Below, one piece after another: positions 1-9,645 of a stretch of 64,000 nucleotides of DNA. Positions within the stretch are counted from its first letter, which is position 1; the number at the start of each line of letters is the position of its first letter. The notes under the pieces are model-generated. The model saw only the letters and a program-made list of their open reading frames with translations, was not told the DNA's origin and ran no database searches. The position numbers and the translations under genes are program-made. Source of the stretch: UBA966 sp046350355 (GTDB lineage Bacteria; Planctomycetota; Phycisphaerae; Phycisphaerales; SM1A02); the NCBI GenBank assembly GCA_046350355.1, contig JAXMAN010000002.1, positions 248,001-312,000 on the forward strand, read 5' to 3'.

Positions 1-127
1 GCGAGCGCGAAGAGCGGGAAGTTCGTCTCCCCCAGCCCGACCATGAACGCGTGCGTGACACCGTCGCCGGTGCAGTGGCGCAGGTCGGAGCGAAGCGTGG
101 AGGTTTGGGCGGGAGGCTCCGCGTCGG

Positions 128-131
<4 letters not shown>
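1..131 (-). CDS. MFS-type permease, N-terminal fragment (cut by window edge)
   Basis: Only the first 43 codons are present and the frame runs off the left edge. The peptide reads ...LRSDLRHCTGDGVTHAFMVG followed by LGETNFPLFAL, which resembles the N-terminus of planctomycete major facilitator permeases (an LRxCTxDG stretch, then the first membrane helix). I chose the GTG at 131 because it overlaps the TGA of the upstream gene as GTGA, the usual sign of translational coupling; an ATG at 44 is possible but would remove the conserved-looking part. The family call rests on a short peptide and is an inference. Confidence 0.5.
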
Positions 132-1432
<1,301 letters not shown>

Positions 1433-1582
1433 TCGACCTCCTGGACGGGGGCAACGGACGCGCCGACCCGGTGGCCGGCCCCCGAAGTGTACGGTTGGCC
1501 TGCGGGAATCCGTTGCGCGAAACGGCCCGATCGGGGCGGGATTCCCGGACGAGAGCGTCTCCTGCGGCCCTCCGCAGGGGCC

Positions 1583-3523
1583 TCAGCCCGGTGGCGCGGT
1601 CTGCGCCGCCGCAGGCGCCGCCGCCGGCGTGGCCGGCGGGGTGGCGGCGGTGCCCTCCAGCCGGGCCAGCGCGCGCTCGGTCTCCGCCAGCGCCCAGAGC
1701 GCCATCGCCTGGGCGGCCAGCGGCTGCGAGGCGTCGCTGGGCGAGGCCAGGACGCCGCCGACCGCGCGCGTCGGATTGGGCGCGACGAGCGCGATCGTCT
1801 CGTCCGCGGTGAGCTGGCGCAGGAAGCGCGTCGCCAGGCGCAGCGAGCGCGCGTTGCGCGCGTCGCGCTGCGCGGCCTCGGCGGCGGGGAGCGCGGGCTG
1901 GAGCGCGGGCTCGGCGGTGAGCAGCGCGACCAGGAGCTGGGCGCGCGTCGACTGGCTGGAGGCGCGCCCCGCGCGCGAGCCCGTGAGCGCGTACGCGCCG
2001 ATGCCGTCGCCCAGCGTGGCGCGCGCCCCCGCCGGAAGCTGCGCCTGCTGCGTCTCCACGAGCACGGTGCGCGCGGCGTCCAGCGCCTGCACGCGCGCGG
2101 AGAGCCGCGCGGGATCGTTCAGCGGACGCTCGGCCAGCAGCAGCAGGGGAGCGATGTTCACGAGCTCCGCCGCCGCCGTCGTGCGCCAGGCGTCGTCGAG
2201 CGCGGCCAGGAGCTGTTCGCGCGGCAGCAGCGGGGCGCCGCCGGTCTCGCGCAGCGCGGCGGCGGCCAGGAGCGCGGCGCGCGCGTGCGTGCGCAGCATC
2301 GTGCGCGCCGTCGGCTCGAGCGCGGCGCGCGCGGCGTCGCCCAGGCGCGCGAGCGTCTCGGCGGGCAGCGGCGGCGCGGAGGCGGGGCGGCCGCTGCGCG
2401 CTTCCTCGGCGCGGATCGCGGCGTCGGCCAGCAGCATGCAGGCGACCGCGGCGGGATCCTTCAGCGGATCGGCCTCGCCCGCATCGACCTGCGCGAGCGC
2501 GCGCAGCACGGTGCGCGCGCTCTCCAGCGCCTGCTCGCGCAGCGGCTGCGGCCATGTCGGCACCGAGGCCACCTGCGCCAGCGCGTACGCGGTGAGCGCC
2601 TGCTCGAAGGGAGCGGCGGAGGGCGGTTCGTAGTCGTCGGCGGCGACGATGTAGTCGCCGCGCAGTCCGGCGCGCGCCAGCTCGGGGCCGCCGCGAAGCT
2701 GCGCGCCCAGGCGCGCGGCGATCGCCTGCGCGGTCGCCGCGAGCTCGCCGCGCGGCGCCTCGCTCTCCGCGCGCGCGGGCAGCAGGCGCGCGAGCGCGGC
2801 GGGGGGCGCCTGCGGATCCACCTGCGCCAGGCGCACGCCCGAGACCGCGTAGACGGCGGTCGAGTCCGCCTCCTGCAGTTCCGGAAGGTCGCGCGGGGGA
2901 AGGTCCAGCTCGCTCACCAGCGCCAGCAGCGCGCGCGAGAGCGGCGCGGCCATGCGCTTGCCCAGCAGGTACGCCGCGGGCTGGTACGCCCAGCGCGTGC
3001 CGTGGCGCATCGCGAGTCCGCACTCGCCGGGCTCGAACTCCTTGGCGACCTCGTCGAAGGTGCGGCCCACCAGCGGCTGCGGCGCGCCCGCGACCTCCAG
3101 CTCCAGCGCGAGGCGCGCGCCCAGCTTCTCGCGCAGCTCCAGCGGCAGCGCCACGACCGCGGGATGCCCGCGCGCGGCGTCGAGCGCCATGCGCACCGCC
3201 GCGGCGACGAGCGCGCCGCGCGACGCCGTCTCCCCCGACGCGATCGCCTTGCCGAAACCCACCGTGCGCCCGCGCAGGCGCAGCACCGCCGCCGCGGCGC
3301 GCACGCCGTCGGGGTCCTTCGCGTCCATCGGCACGCTGCCGGCGTCGAGCCAGCCGCGCGCGGCGAAGTAGGCGCCGACGGCCGCGGCGGGGTCGATCTC
3401 GGCGGCCGATGCGGCCTGCACGGCCGGCGGAGCGCCGGCGGCGACGGTCTGCGCGGCCATCGCGTGCGTCCCGCGCAGGCACAGCGGTCCGAGAATGGCG
3501 CAGGCGAGCGCCAACGCCCGCAT
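1583..3523 (-). CDS. Secreted protein, AMMECR1-like N-terminal region plus helical repeat region
   Basis: 646 aa from the ATG at 3523; the open frame continues upstream, but that part has no coding character and the signal peptide (MRALALACAILGPLCLRGTHA) starts here. Residues about 75-260 follow the order of an AMMECR1 domain: a strand ending LRGRTVGFGKAI, a central ELEV.G.PQPL stretch, then GECGLAMRHGTRWAYQPAAY and a helix, SRALLALVSELDLPPRDL. The classic RGCIGT motif is not conserved. Residues about 290-620 are Ala/Leu-rich helical pairs ending GGVLASPSDASQPLAAQAMA, which suggests an alpha/alpha toroid or HEAT-like repeat. The architecture is my reading and the function is unknown. A possible -10 (TACGAT) lies near 3603-3608 on the minus strand. 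Confidence 0.6.
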   Translation of the reverse strand: MRALALACAILGPLCLRGTHAMAAQTVAAGAPPAVQAASAAEIDPAAAVGAYFAARGWLDAGSVPMDAKDPDGVRAAAAVLRLRGRTVGFGKAIASGETASRGALVAAAVRMALDAARGHPAVVALPLELREKLGARLALELEVAGAPQPLVGRTFDEVAKEFEPGECGLAMRHGTRWAYQPAAYLLGKRMAAPLSRALLALVSELDLPPRDLPELQEADSTAVYAVSGVRLAQVDPQAPPAALARLLPARAESEAPRGELAATAQAIAARLGAQLRGGPELARAGLRGDYIVAADDYEPPSAAPFEQALTAYALAQVASVPTWPQPLREQALESARTVLRALAQVDAGEADPLKDPAAVACMLLADAAIRAEEARSGRPASAPPLPAETLARLGDAARAALEPTARTMLRTHARAALLAAAALRETGGAPLLPREQLLAALDDAWRTTAAAELVNIAPLLLLAERPLNDPARLSARVQALDAARTVLVETQQAQLPAGARATLGDGIGAYALTGSRAGRASSQSTRAQLLVALLTAEPALQPALPAAEAAQRDARNARSLRLATRFLRQLTADETIALVAPNPTRAVGGVLASPSDASQPLAAQAMALWALAETERALARLEGTAATPPATPAAAPAAAQTAPPG

Positions 3524-3676
3524 AAACCGTCCGCCCCCGGCGCTTTGGATCGGATTCGGGCTGTGCAGGGTGGACGGCATGCGTGGGTTGGGGAAGACTT
3601 CGATCGTAGCGCGGGGAGCGCCTGGCTCGTGCCGGCCCTCCGCGCCACAGGCCACGACACCACGAAGAGCTGAACC

Positions 3677-3778
3677 ATGCGAGCCGTTGCACTTGCTGCC
3701 ACCCGAGTCGTCTCCATCGAGGAGAACGCCCGCCGCATCCTCCTCCTCGCGGCGCTCTCGTACATCGCGCTCTGCTGA
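3677..3778 (+). CDS. Possible 33-aa small hydrophobic protein
   Basis: A short frame starts at ATG 3677 and ends at TGA 3776-3778: MRAVALAATRVVSIEENARR followed by ILLLAALSYIALC. It has a charged middle and a C-terminal hydrophobic stretch that could be a single membrane segment. It lies alone in the 374-bp gap between two minus-strand genes, on the opposite strand to both. A weak purine stretch (GAAGAG) precedes the start. It may be chance; its length, lack of low complexity and position in a true gap are the only support. Confidence 0.25.
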   Translation: MRAVALAATRVVSIEENARRILLLAALSYIALC

Positions 3779-3838
3779 CCGCCCCGCGTGGGAGCCGGTC
3801 GCGCGCGAGCCAGGTTCGCGCATTCAGTGCGAATGAAA

Positions 3839-3865
3839 GCACCCCGCCCGGAACGGGCGGGGTGC
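3839..3865 (-). terminator. Intrinsic terminator after the S1 gene
   Basis: Perfect 12-bp stem (GCACCCCGCCCG and its complement) with a 3-nt loop. On the minus strand it is followed by TTTCATT. It lies 33 bp past the stop of the ribosomal protein S1 gene and is well placed to end that transcript. The plus-strand side has a looser TTTT 6-10 nt away, so it could act in both directions. Confidence 0.75.
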
Positions 3866-3897
3866 GGTCGTTTTCGCGGCGCGCGATCGCGGCCGGA

Positions 3898-5682
3898 TCA
3901 GAACTTGATCTTCGAGGTGCCCAGCGAGCCGTGGTCGTCCATGCCGCCGCGCGTCGGACGCACGCCGGTGCTGGAGGAACGGCGGGCCGCCGGATCCTCG
4001 TCCGCGGTCGCGCCCCACTGCGCGCGCTTGAGGCTGAGGCCGATCTTGCGGTCCTCGGTGTCGACGCGCAGGATCTTGACCTCGACCTCCTGGCCGGGCT
4101 TGACGACATCCTGCGGGTTCTCGACCTTCTGGTCGGAGAGCTCGCTGATGTGGAGCAGGCCCTCGAGGCCCTCCTCCAGCTCGACGAAGACGCCGAAGTT
4201 GGCGATCTTCGTGATCTTGCCCTTCACGATCATGCCGGGGCGGTACGCGCTCGGGATCGCCTCGATCCACGGATCCTCGGTGAGCTGCTTGACGCCCAGG
4301 CCGATGCGCTGCTTCTCCTGGTCGACCTCGAGGATGACGCACTTGACCACGTCGCCCTTCTTGTAGAGCTCGTTCGGGTGCGCGACCTTCTTCGTCCAGC
4401 TGATGTCGCTGACGTGCAGGAGGCCGTCGATGCCCGGCTCGATCTCGATGAAGGCGCCGTAGTTGGAGAGGTTGCGGACCTTGCCCTCGATGACGCTGCC
4501 GCGCGGGTACCGGTCGGAGACGAGCTCCCACGGGTTCACGTCGGTCTGCTTCATGCCCAGGGAGATCTCGAGCTTCTCCTTGTTGATGTCCAGGACGACC
4601 ACATCGACCTCGTCGCCGACCTGCACGATCTCGCTCGGGTGGTTGACGCGGCGCGTCCAGCTCATCTCGCTGACGTGCACCAGGCCCTCGATGCCCTCCT
4701 CCAGCTGCACGAAGGCGCCGTAGGACATGAGGCTGACGACCTTGCCCTTGACGCGGGAGTTGACCGGGTACTTCTTCTCGATCTCCTCCCAGGGCGAGGT
4801 CTCCTTCTGCTTCAGGCCCAGCGCGATCTTCTCGCGCTCGCGGTCGATGTTGAGGATCTTGACCTCCACCTCGTCGCCGATCTTGACGACCTCCGTCGGG
4901 TGGTTCACGCGGCCCCAGCTCATGTCCGTGATGTGGAGCAGGCCGTCGAGGCCGCCCAGGTCGATGAAGGCGCCGAAGTCGGCGATGTTGGTCACGGTGC
5001 CGCGGACGATGTCGCCCTCCTTGACCGTGCCCAGCAGCTTCGCCTTCGCGGCCTCGCGCTCCTCCTCGATGAGCTTGCGGCGCGAGATGACGATGTTCTT
5101 GCGCTCCTCGTCGATCTTGAGGATCGAGGCGCGGATGGTGCGGCCCACGTAGTCGCCGATGTCGCCGGGACGGCGCACGTCGACCTGCGAGGCGGGCAGG
5201 AAGACCGGCACGCCGATGTCGACGAGCAGGCCGCCCTTGATCTTGCGGACCACCTTGCCCTCGACGACGTCGCCTTCCTTGCGGGTGAGCAGGATCTGCT
5301 CCCAGCCGCGGATGCGGTCGGCCTTGCGCTTGGAGAGGACGACGGAGCCTTCCTCGTCCTCCATCTGCTCGAGCAGCACCTCGACCTGGTCGCCGATGGC
5401 GACGCCCGCCTCGTCGAACTCCGACTTCGCGACCTGGCCCTCGCTCTTGAGGCCCACGTCGACGATGACGAAGTCGCCGGACATGCCGACGACGACGCCC
5501 TTGAGGATGCTCCCCGGCGACATGTTCTTGAGATCGGCGCCGCCGACGTCGGCGACGCTGCTGAGACCGGAGAGGAGGGAGTTGAGCTCGGCGGGATCGA
5601 GGTTGATGTCCTCGATCAGGTTGTAGTCGACCATGATGTCTTTCTTGGGTGCGTCGTTGGCCGTGGCGGCGCGCGCCGCCAT
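3898..5682 (-). CDS. rpsA: 30S ribosomal protein S1
   Basis: 594 aa from ATG 5682. It holds six S1 (OB-fold) RNA-binding repeats, beginning near residue 50 (GSILKGVVVGMSGDFVIVDV) and repeating about every 85 residues, each with the G.V....YGAFV.L..G..GL.H.S.MSW pattern. S1 binds mRNA leaders on the small ribosomal subunit. The N-terminus could instead be at MVDYNLIEDIN (about 5634), because the first 16 residues are Ala-rich and no clear Shine-Dalgarno precedes 5682. The last 40 residues are Ser/Arg/Gly-rich and probably disordered. It lies 119 bp downstream of the MFS gene and ends at a strong terminator. The many putative leaderless genes here fit a translation system with an S1 of full six-domain form. 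Confidence 0.93.
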   Translation of the reverse strand: MAARAATANDAPKKDIMVDYNLIEDINLDPAELNSLLSGLSSVADVGGADLKNMSPGSILKGVVVGMSGDFVIVDVGLKSEGQVAKSEFDEAGVAIGDQVEVLLEQMEDEEGSVVLSKRKADRIRGWEQILLTRKEGDVVEGKVVRKIKGGLLVDIGVPVFLPASQVDVRRPGDIGDYVGRTIRASILKIDEERKNIVISRRKLIEEEREAAKAKLLGTVKEGDIVRGTVTNIADFGAFIDLGGLDGLLHITDMSWGRVNHPTEVVKIGDEVEVKILNIDREREKIALGLKQKETSPWEEIEKKYPVNSRVKGKVVSLMSYGAFVQLEEGIEGLVHVSEMSWTRRVNHPSEIVQVGDEVDVVVLDINKEKLEISLGMKQTDVNPWELVSDRYPRGSVIEGKVRNLSNYGAFIEIEPGIDGLLHVSDISWTKKVAHPNELYKKGDVVKCVILEVDQEKQRIGLGVKQLTEDPWIEAIPSAYRPGMIVKGKITKIANFGVFVELEEGLEGLLHISELSDQKVENPQDVVKPGQEVEVKILRVDTEDRKIGLSLKRAQWGATADEDPAARRSSSTGVRPTRGGMDDHGSLGTSKIKF

Positions 5683-5801
5683 GCGGAGGTGCGAAGGCCC
5701 CGCACGCGCGGGGCGAAACGGCAAAGGCTACCGGGAATCCCGCGGCGGCGGAAGCGGCCGCCTCCGGGCGCAGGCGCAGATACCGGACGCGCGGCGGCGG
5801 C

Positions 5802-7277
5802 TCAGGCGCCCAGGTCGCTGGCACCGCGCAGCTGGCTCTGCGGCGCCTGCGCGTCGTCCTGCGCGACGGGGACGGCGCGGCGGAAGGGGGCGGCGCCCTT
5901 CGCGGCGCGCTCCATGTCGCGCCAGTGGCGCATGAAGCCCAGCGCGCCGATCACGTTCACCAGGAAGCAGATCCCGAAGGTCCACGGCGCCCAGCCGTGG
6001 GTCCCGAGCCACTTGTAGAGGCCGACCGCCAGGAAGGGCGCGATCACGCCGCGGATGCCGTTGAGCGTGACATGCACGCTCATGTAGAGCGCGTCCTTCT
6101 CCGGCGGCGCGAAGTCGTGGTGGCCCAGGTTCCACGCGAGCGCGCCGCCGGCGAAGCCGACGCCCATGATGGCGGCGGCCAGGTAGAAGAGCCAGAGCTG
6201 CCCGAAGACCGCCGCCACCCACAGCAGCCCCGCGGCCGTCACGAAGGACCATCCGTGGATCGCGCGGAAGCGCACGATGTGCGTGCGGTCCAGCAGCCGC
6301 GCCCAGAGGGGGATCGCCAGCGGCATCACGAGCAGCGGGATGACCGTCGTCGCCAGGATCGCCTGCAGGTAGGTCGCGTGCAGCTCGTCCTCCAGCACCA
6401 GCGCCTGCGGCGCGCCGACCATCAGGTTGCCCAGGCCGAAGACGAACATCCAGACCATGAAGCGGCGGTACTCGCGGTCCTCGACGAGCACGCGCCAGTT
6501 GACGCGCAGCGCGTCGGTGGCGATCGCGGCGCCCTGCACCGGGTTGGCGGTGAGCGCGGTCTTGCCGCTCTCGCGCCGTTCCTGGCGCGCCAGGCGTCCG
6601 CCGCCGCGGATGCGCACCTTGCGGAAGATCGAGTTGCCGTAGAGCCCCACCAGCGCCAGCACCGGGAAGACGAAGTGGAAGCTGCCGGGGCTCGCGTCCA
6701 TCGTCGCGCCCACCAGCCAGCCGCTGAGGGCGAGCATGAGCGACTGCATCGTCGCCATCTTGCCGGCGATGCTCGCGCGGCTGGCCTTGGGGTAGTTCTG
6801 GCGCCAGACGGCGGTGCGCACGGTGATCACGCCCGTCCAGGTGGTGCGCGCGATCAGCACGAAGAGGCAGGTGCCCACCAGGCCCCACGCATTCACCGGC
6901 ATCGCCGCGACCAGGCCGACGCAGATGCAGGTGGCGATCTGGATCCCGGAGATGAAGCGCACCTTGTCGCGCCCGCCGCTCATGCGCGCCCAGAGGAAGC
7001 TCGTGAGGTTGGCGAAGTTCGGCGCCGCGCTCACCAGCGCGACCGCGAAATCCAGCATCCCCGGCGAGACCCCCGGCACGCCGGTCCAGGCCTTCTTCAC
7101 GATGACCGACATCGTGCCCCCTTCGATCGCGCCGAGCATGATCGGCAGGAACGCCCACGAGAGCAGCTCGCGCGCGTAGTTCACGCGCTGCATCGGGGCG
7201 ATGCTGCGGGGATGGAAGCTCCACAGCCAGCCGGTCACGAGGTCGACCAGCGTGCGGGGATGGGGAACGGCTTTCAT
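5802..7277 (-). CDS. MFS transporter
   Basis: 491 aa with about 11-12 hydrophobic helices in two halves separated by a basic cytoplasmic loop around residues 220-260 (FRKVRIRGGGRLARQERRES), the major facilitator arrangement. The N-terminal half carries YARELLSWAFLPIMLGAIEGG. It belongs to an uncharacterised planctomycete MFS group and the substrate cannot be told. The start codon ATG 7277 lacks a clear Shine-Dalgarno. It is co-directional with rpsA and may be read into it. Confidence 0.8.
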   Translation of the reverse strand: MKAVPHPRTLVDLVTGWLWSFHPRSIAPMQRVNYARELLSWAFLPIMLGAIEGGTMSVIVKKAWTGVPGVSPGMLDFAVALVSAAPNFANLTSFLWARMSGGRDKVRFISGIQIATCICVGLVAAMPVNAWGLVGTCLFVLIARTTWTGVITVRTAVWRQNYPKASRASIAGKMATMQSLMLALSGWLVGATMDASPGSFHFVFPVLALVGLYGNSIFRKVRIRGGGRLARQERRESGKTALTANPVQGAAIATDALRVNWRVLVEDREYRRFMVWMFVFGLGNLMVGAPQALVLEDELHATYLQAILATTVIPLLVMPLAIPLWARLLDRTHIVRFRAIHGWSFVTAAGLLWVAAVFGQLWLFYLAAAIMGVGFAGGALAWNLGHHDFAPPEKDALYMSVHVTLNGIRGVIAPFLAVGLYKWLGTHGWAPWTFGICFLVNVIGALGFMRHWRDMERAAKGAAPFRRAVPVAQDDAQAPQSQLRGASDLGA

Positions 7278-7515
7278 CGAACGTGGGGAAGGTCAACCGA
7301 CGAGGCCCGACCCCTCCGGGGGCCGACCAGCGGGGAGCTCGAACCCCAAGCGTAGGTGGGCTCGCCTGCCGTCGTTCCCGGCCTTCCACTCGAGGGAGGC
7401 ATGGCCATCGTCGCGGCAATCAAGAGGCGATCCCGAGGGGTTCGCATCGGTTCGAGCAATTGGCGCTGAACCGTCCCCGAGGGGGTCGGAGCCCCGTCGG
7501 TTGACGCCACGAAGT

Positions 7516-8073
7516 CTAGCCGGGGCGGAAGCCCGCGCGACGGATCGCCGCCGGAAGCGCGGCGCAATACGCGAGGTAGGCGTCCTCGAGCGTGTCGGGA
7601 ATCACGCGGATGCCGCCGAGCACGCTGAGGAAGTTCGTGTCGCCGGACCAGCGCGGCACGACATGCCCGTGCAGGTGCTCGGGAAGTCCCGCGCCCGCCG
7701 CGCGTCCGAGGTTCAGGCCGACGTTCATGCCCTGCGGATGGCACGCCTCCTCGCAGAGCGCCATCGCCAGCTCCATGAGCCGCCAGAAGTGCGCGCGCTC
7801 CTCGGGCGGGTACTCCTCGAGCGTCGCGTGCGCCGCGCCGAGCGCGACGAGCAGGTGTCCGTTGGAGTAGGGGTAGCGGTTGAGCAGGACCATGCCGCGG
7901 CGGTCGCGGAAGACGACCAGCTGCGCGGCGTCGCGCTCGGGATGCGCCCAGTACTCGCCGAGGAAGTCCGGCGGCGTGGAGGGAGCGGGCGCGCCCGCGC
8001 GCGCGGTCTTGGATTCGTGGTCGAGCGCACGGATGTACGCCATGCGCCACGGCGCCCAGAGGGAGCGATGCAT
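7516..8073 (-). CDS. HIT family nucleotide hydrolase/phosphorylase
   Basis: 185 aa. The histidine triad EHLHGHVVPRW (HxHxHxxP) is in the C-terminal third, and the upstream LNRYPYSNGHLLVAL stretch is typical of the Ap4A phosphorylase/FHIT-like branch of HIT proteins. Members cleave dinucleoside polyphosphates or nucleotide-phosphoramidates in the cytoplasm. I took ATG 8073 (MHRSLWAPWRMAYI), the usual N-terminus of this subgroup. It starts 11 nt after the stop of the zinc-ribbon gene, so the two are probably co-transcribed. TAGAAT lies 8 nt before the ATG but overlaps that stop codon, so its promoter value is uncertain. Confidence 0.9.
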   Translation of the reverse strand: MHRSLWAPWRMAYIRALDHESKTARAGAPAPSTPPDFLGEYWAHPERDAAQLVVFRDRRGMVLLNRYPYSNGHLLVALGAAHATLEEYPPEERAHFWRLMELAMALCEEACHPQGMNVGLNLGRAAGAGLPEHLHGHVVPRWSGDTNFLSVLGGIRVIPDTLEDAYLAYCAALPAAIRRAGFRPG

Positions 8074-8084
8074 GGCGCGGGATT

Positions 8085-9587
8085 CTAGGGACCGGGCGCG
8101 AGTGGCTCGCGCCGGATCGGGCGCGTCGGCGCGGGTGTGCCGGCGAGCTGCGCCTCGACGGGGAGCCGCACCTCGCCCTTCCACCAGCGCGCGGGGGCGA
8201 TCGCCGTGCCCGCGAAGGGGATCGCGCGCAGCGCCGTCTCGCGGTCGCCGCGGATCACCAGCGTCCAGCCGGGCACGACCGCGCCGCCGCGGGGGCCGGT
8301 GCGCTGCGCCTTGGCGGCCTCGCGCGCCGCCGCCGCCAGCCGCTGCAGCGCGGGAATGTCCTCGAGCGTCGTCTCCCACTCGTGGCGCGGATCGGGGTTG
8401 CCGCCGTGCCACCAGAAGCGCGTGCGACGGCGCACCTGGTCGCCCTCGCAGAGCTCGAGCACGACGCCCACCAGCAGGTCCGCGTGCTCGCTCGCGATGA
8501 AGCGCGTCGGCCCGTAGCGCACGGCGACGGGACGGTCGGCGTCGTCCCAGACGGTGATCGGGTTGCCGAAGGCCTCGGCGAAGGTCGACTGCAGCGCCTC
8601 GCTCTCGTCCGTGGCGAGCTGCGGATCCGGCAGGCGCGCGATCGCGCCGGTGAAGTCGAGCGGCGGGTGCTCCTTCCACGGCTCCCACGCGTTGGCGGCG
8701 CGGTCGAAGCGGCGCGTCTCCAGCAGCAGGCGGCCCGCGACCTGCGTGGATTCCTCGCTTCCCTCGGGCAGGCGAAGCTGCGCGTTGAGCGACCGGGGCG
8801 AGCGCGTGCTCTCGCCGCTCCAGACGGTCCAGACGGGATCGCCCCCCTCGATGCGCGCGCGCCACTCCGCGCGCACGCCCGGCAGGACGCCGCCGACGCG
8901 CACGAAGGGGCGCACGCCGCGCGGCCACGCCGCGGGCACCTGCACCTTGGCGATGAGCGGGGCGGAGGCGAGGAGCCGCTCCATCGCGCCGCGGTGCTCC
9001 TCCAGCGCGCGGGCGCGCGCGTCGCGCTCTCCGCGCGGGAGATCGGGGCTGTCCTGCAGCTCCGCCGGCGTCGCGTCCGCGGCCGCGCGCATGAGCGCGA
9101 GCGCCGTCATGTCGGGTCCCTCCGCGCCGGGGAGCATCTGCAGCGCCGCGCCCGCGACGTCCAGGAGCTGCGGCGCGGAGAGCTCCTCCTGCCAGGTGCG
9201 CCGTTCGAGCTCGTCCCACGCCTCCGAGGCGCCCGAGGGCGGATGCGAGAGCGGCATGAGCGCCACCAGCGCGCCCGTGGGCAGCGAGGCCGACCAGCGC
9301 TGTCCCGTCACGCGAAGCTGCAGCCACGACGCGCCCACGAGGATCGCGAGCAGACCGACCGCCGCGATCGCCCAGCGCCGGCGCGTGCGCGCGAACTCGC
9401 GCTCCTCGATCGCGAGGTAGCCGCACTCGCCGCAGATCAGGCCGGGGGTCCCCGAGAGGTCGTGCCAGCAGCGCGGGCAGCGGCGGCGCCCGCGCGCCTT
9501 GTCCGCGAAGAGCGCCCACCAGATCACGCCGACGCCCAGGGCCGCCGCGAGCACCACCAGCAGCACCAGGCCGAGCAGCGTCAGCAT
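8085..9587 (-). CDS. Membrane-anchored zinc-ribbon protein, function unknown
   Basis: 500 aa. A first membrane helix (residues 2-26) is followed by a four-cysteine ribbon, C37PRC40 and C52GEC55 (CPRCWHDLSG, CGECGY), then a second helix at about 72-92 and a roughly 400-residue, probably periplasmic, region without a recognised domain. This ribbon-plus-helix start is common in planctomycete proteins of unknown role. It sits 58 bp after the ABC permease gene and 11 bp before the HIT gene on the same strand, so it may end the ABC operon. I do not recognise the large domain. Confidence 0.7.
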   Translation of the reverse strand: MLTLLGLVLLVVLAAALGVGVIWWALFADKARGRRRCPRCWHDLSGTPGLICGECGYLAIEEREFARTRRRWAIAAVGLLAILVGASWLQLRVTGQRWSASLPTGALVALMPLSHPPSGASEAWDELERRTWQEELSAPQLLDVAGAALQMLPGAEGPDMTALALMRAAADATPAELQDSPDLPRGERDARARALEEHRGAMERLLASAPLIAKVQVPAAWPRGVRPFVRVGGVLPGVRAEWRARIEGGDPVWTVWSGESTRSPRSLNAQLRLPEGSEESTQVAGRLLLETRRFDRAANAWEPWKEHPPLDFTGAIARLPDPQLATDESEALQSTFAEAFGNPITVWDDADRPVAVRYGPTRFIASEHADLLVGVVLELCEGDQVRRRTRFWWHGGNPDPRHEWETTLEDIPALQRLAAAAREAAKAQRTGPRGGAVVPGWTLVIRGDRETALRAIPFAGTAIAPARWWKGEVRLPVEAQLAGTPAPTRPIRREPLAPGP

Positions 9588-9645
9588 CGCGGGCGCTCCG
9601 TTCGCCGGCGCTCGGGACGCGGGCCGCGCGCCCGCGCCCGGGGCG

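Noticed and set aside
7278..7515. tRNA-like GGTTCGAG and hairpins in the 238-bp gap
   Set aside because: No cloverleaf can be drawn: no matching acceptor stem, D arm or anticodon arm around the GTTCGA-like stretch on either strand.
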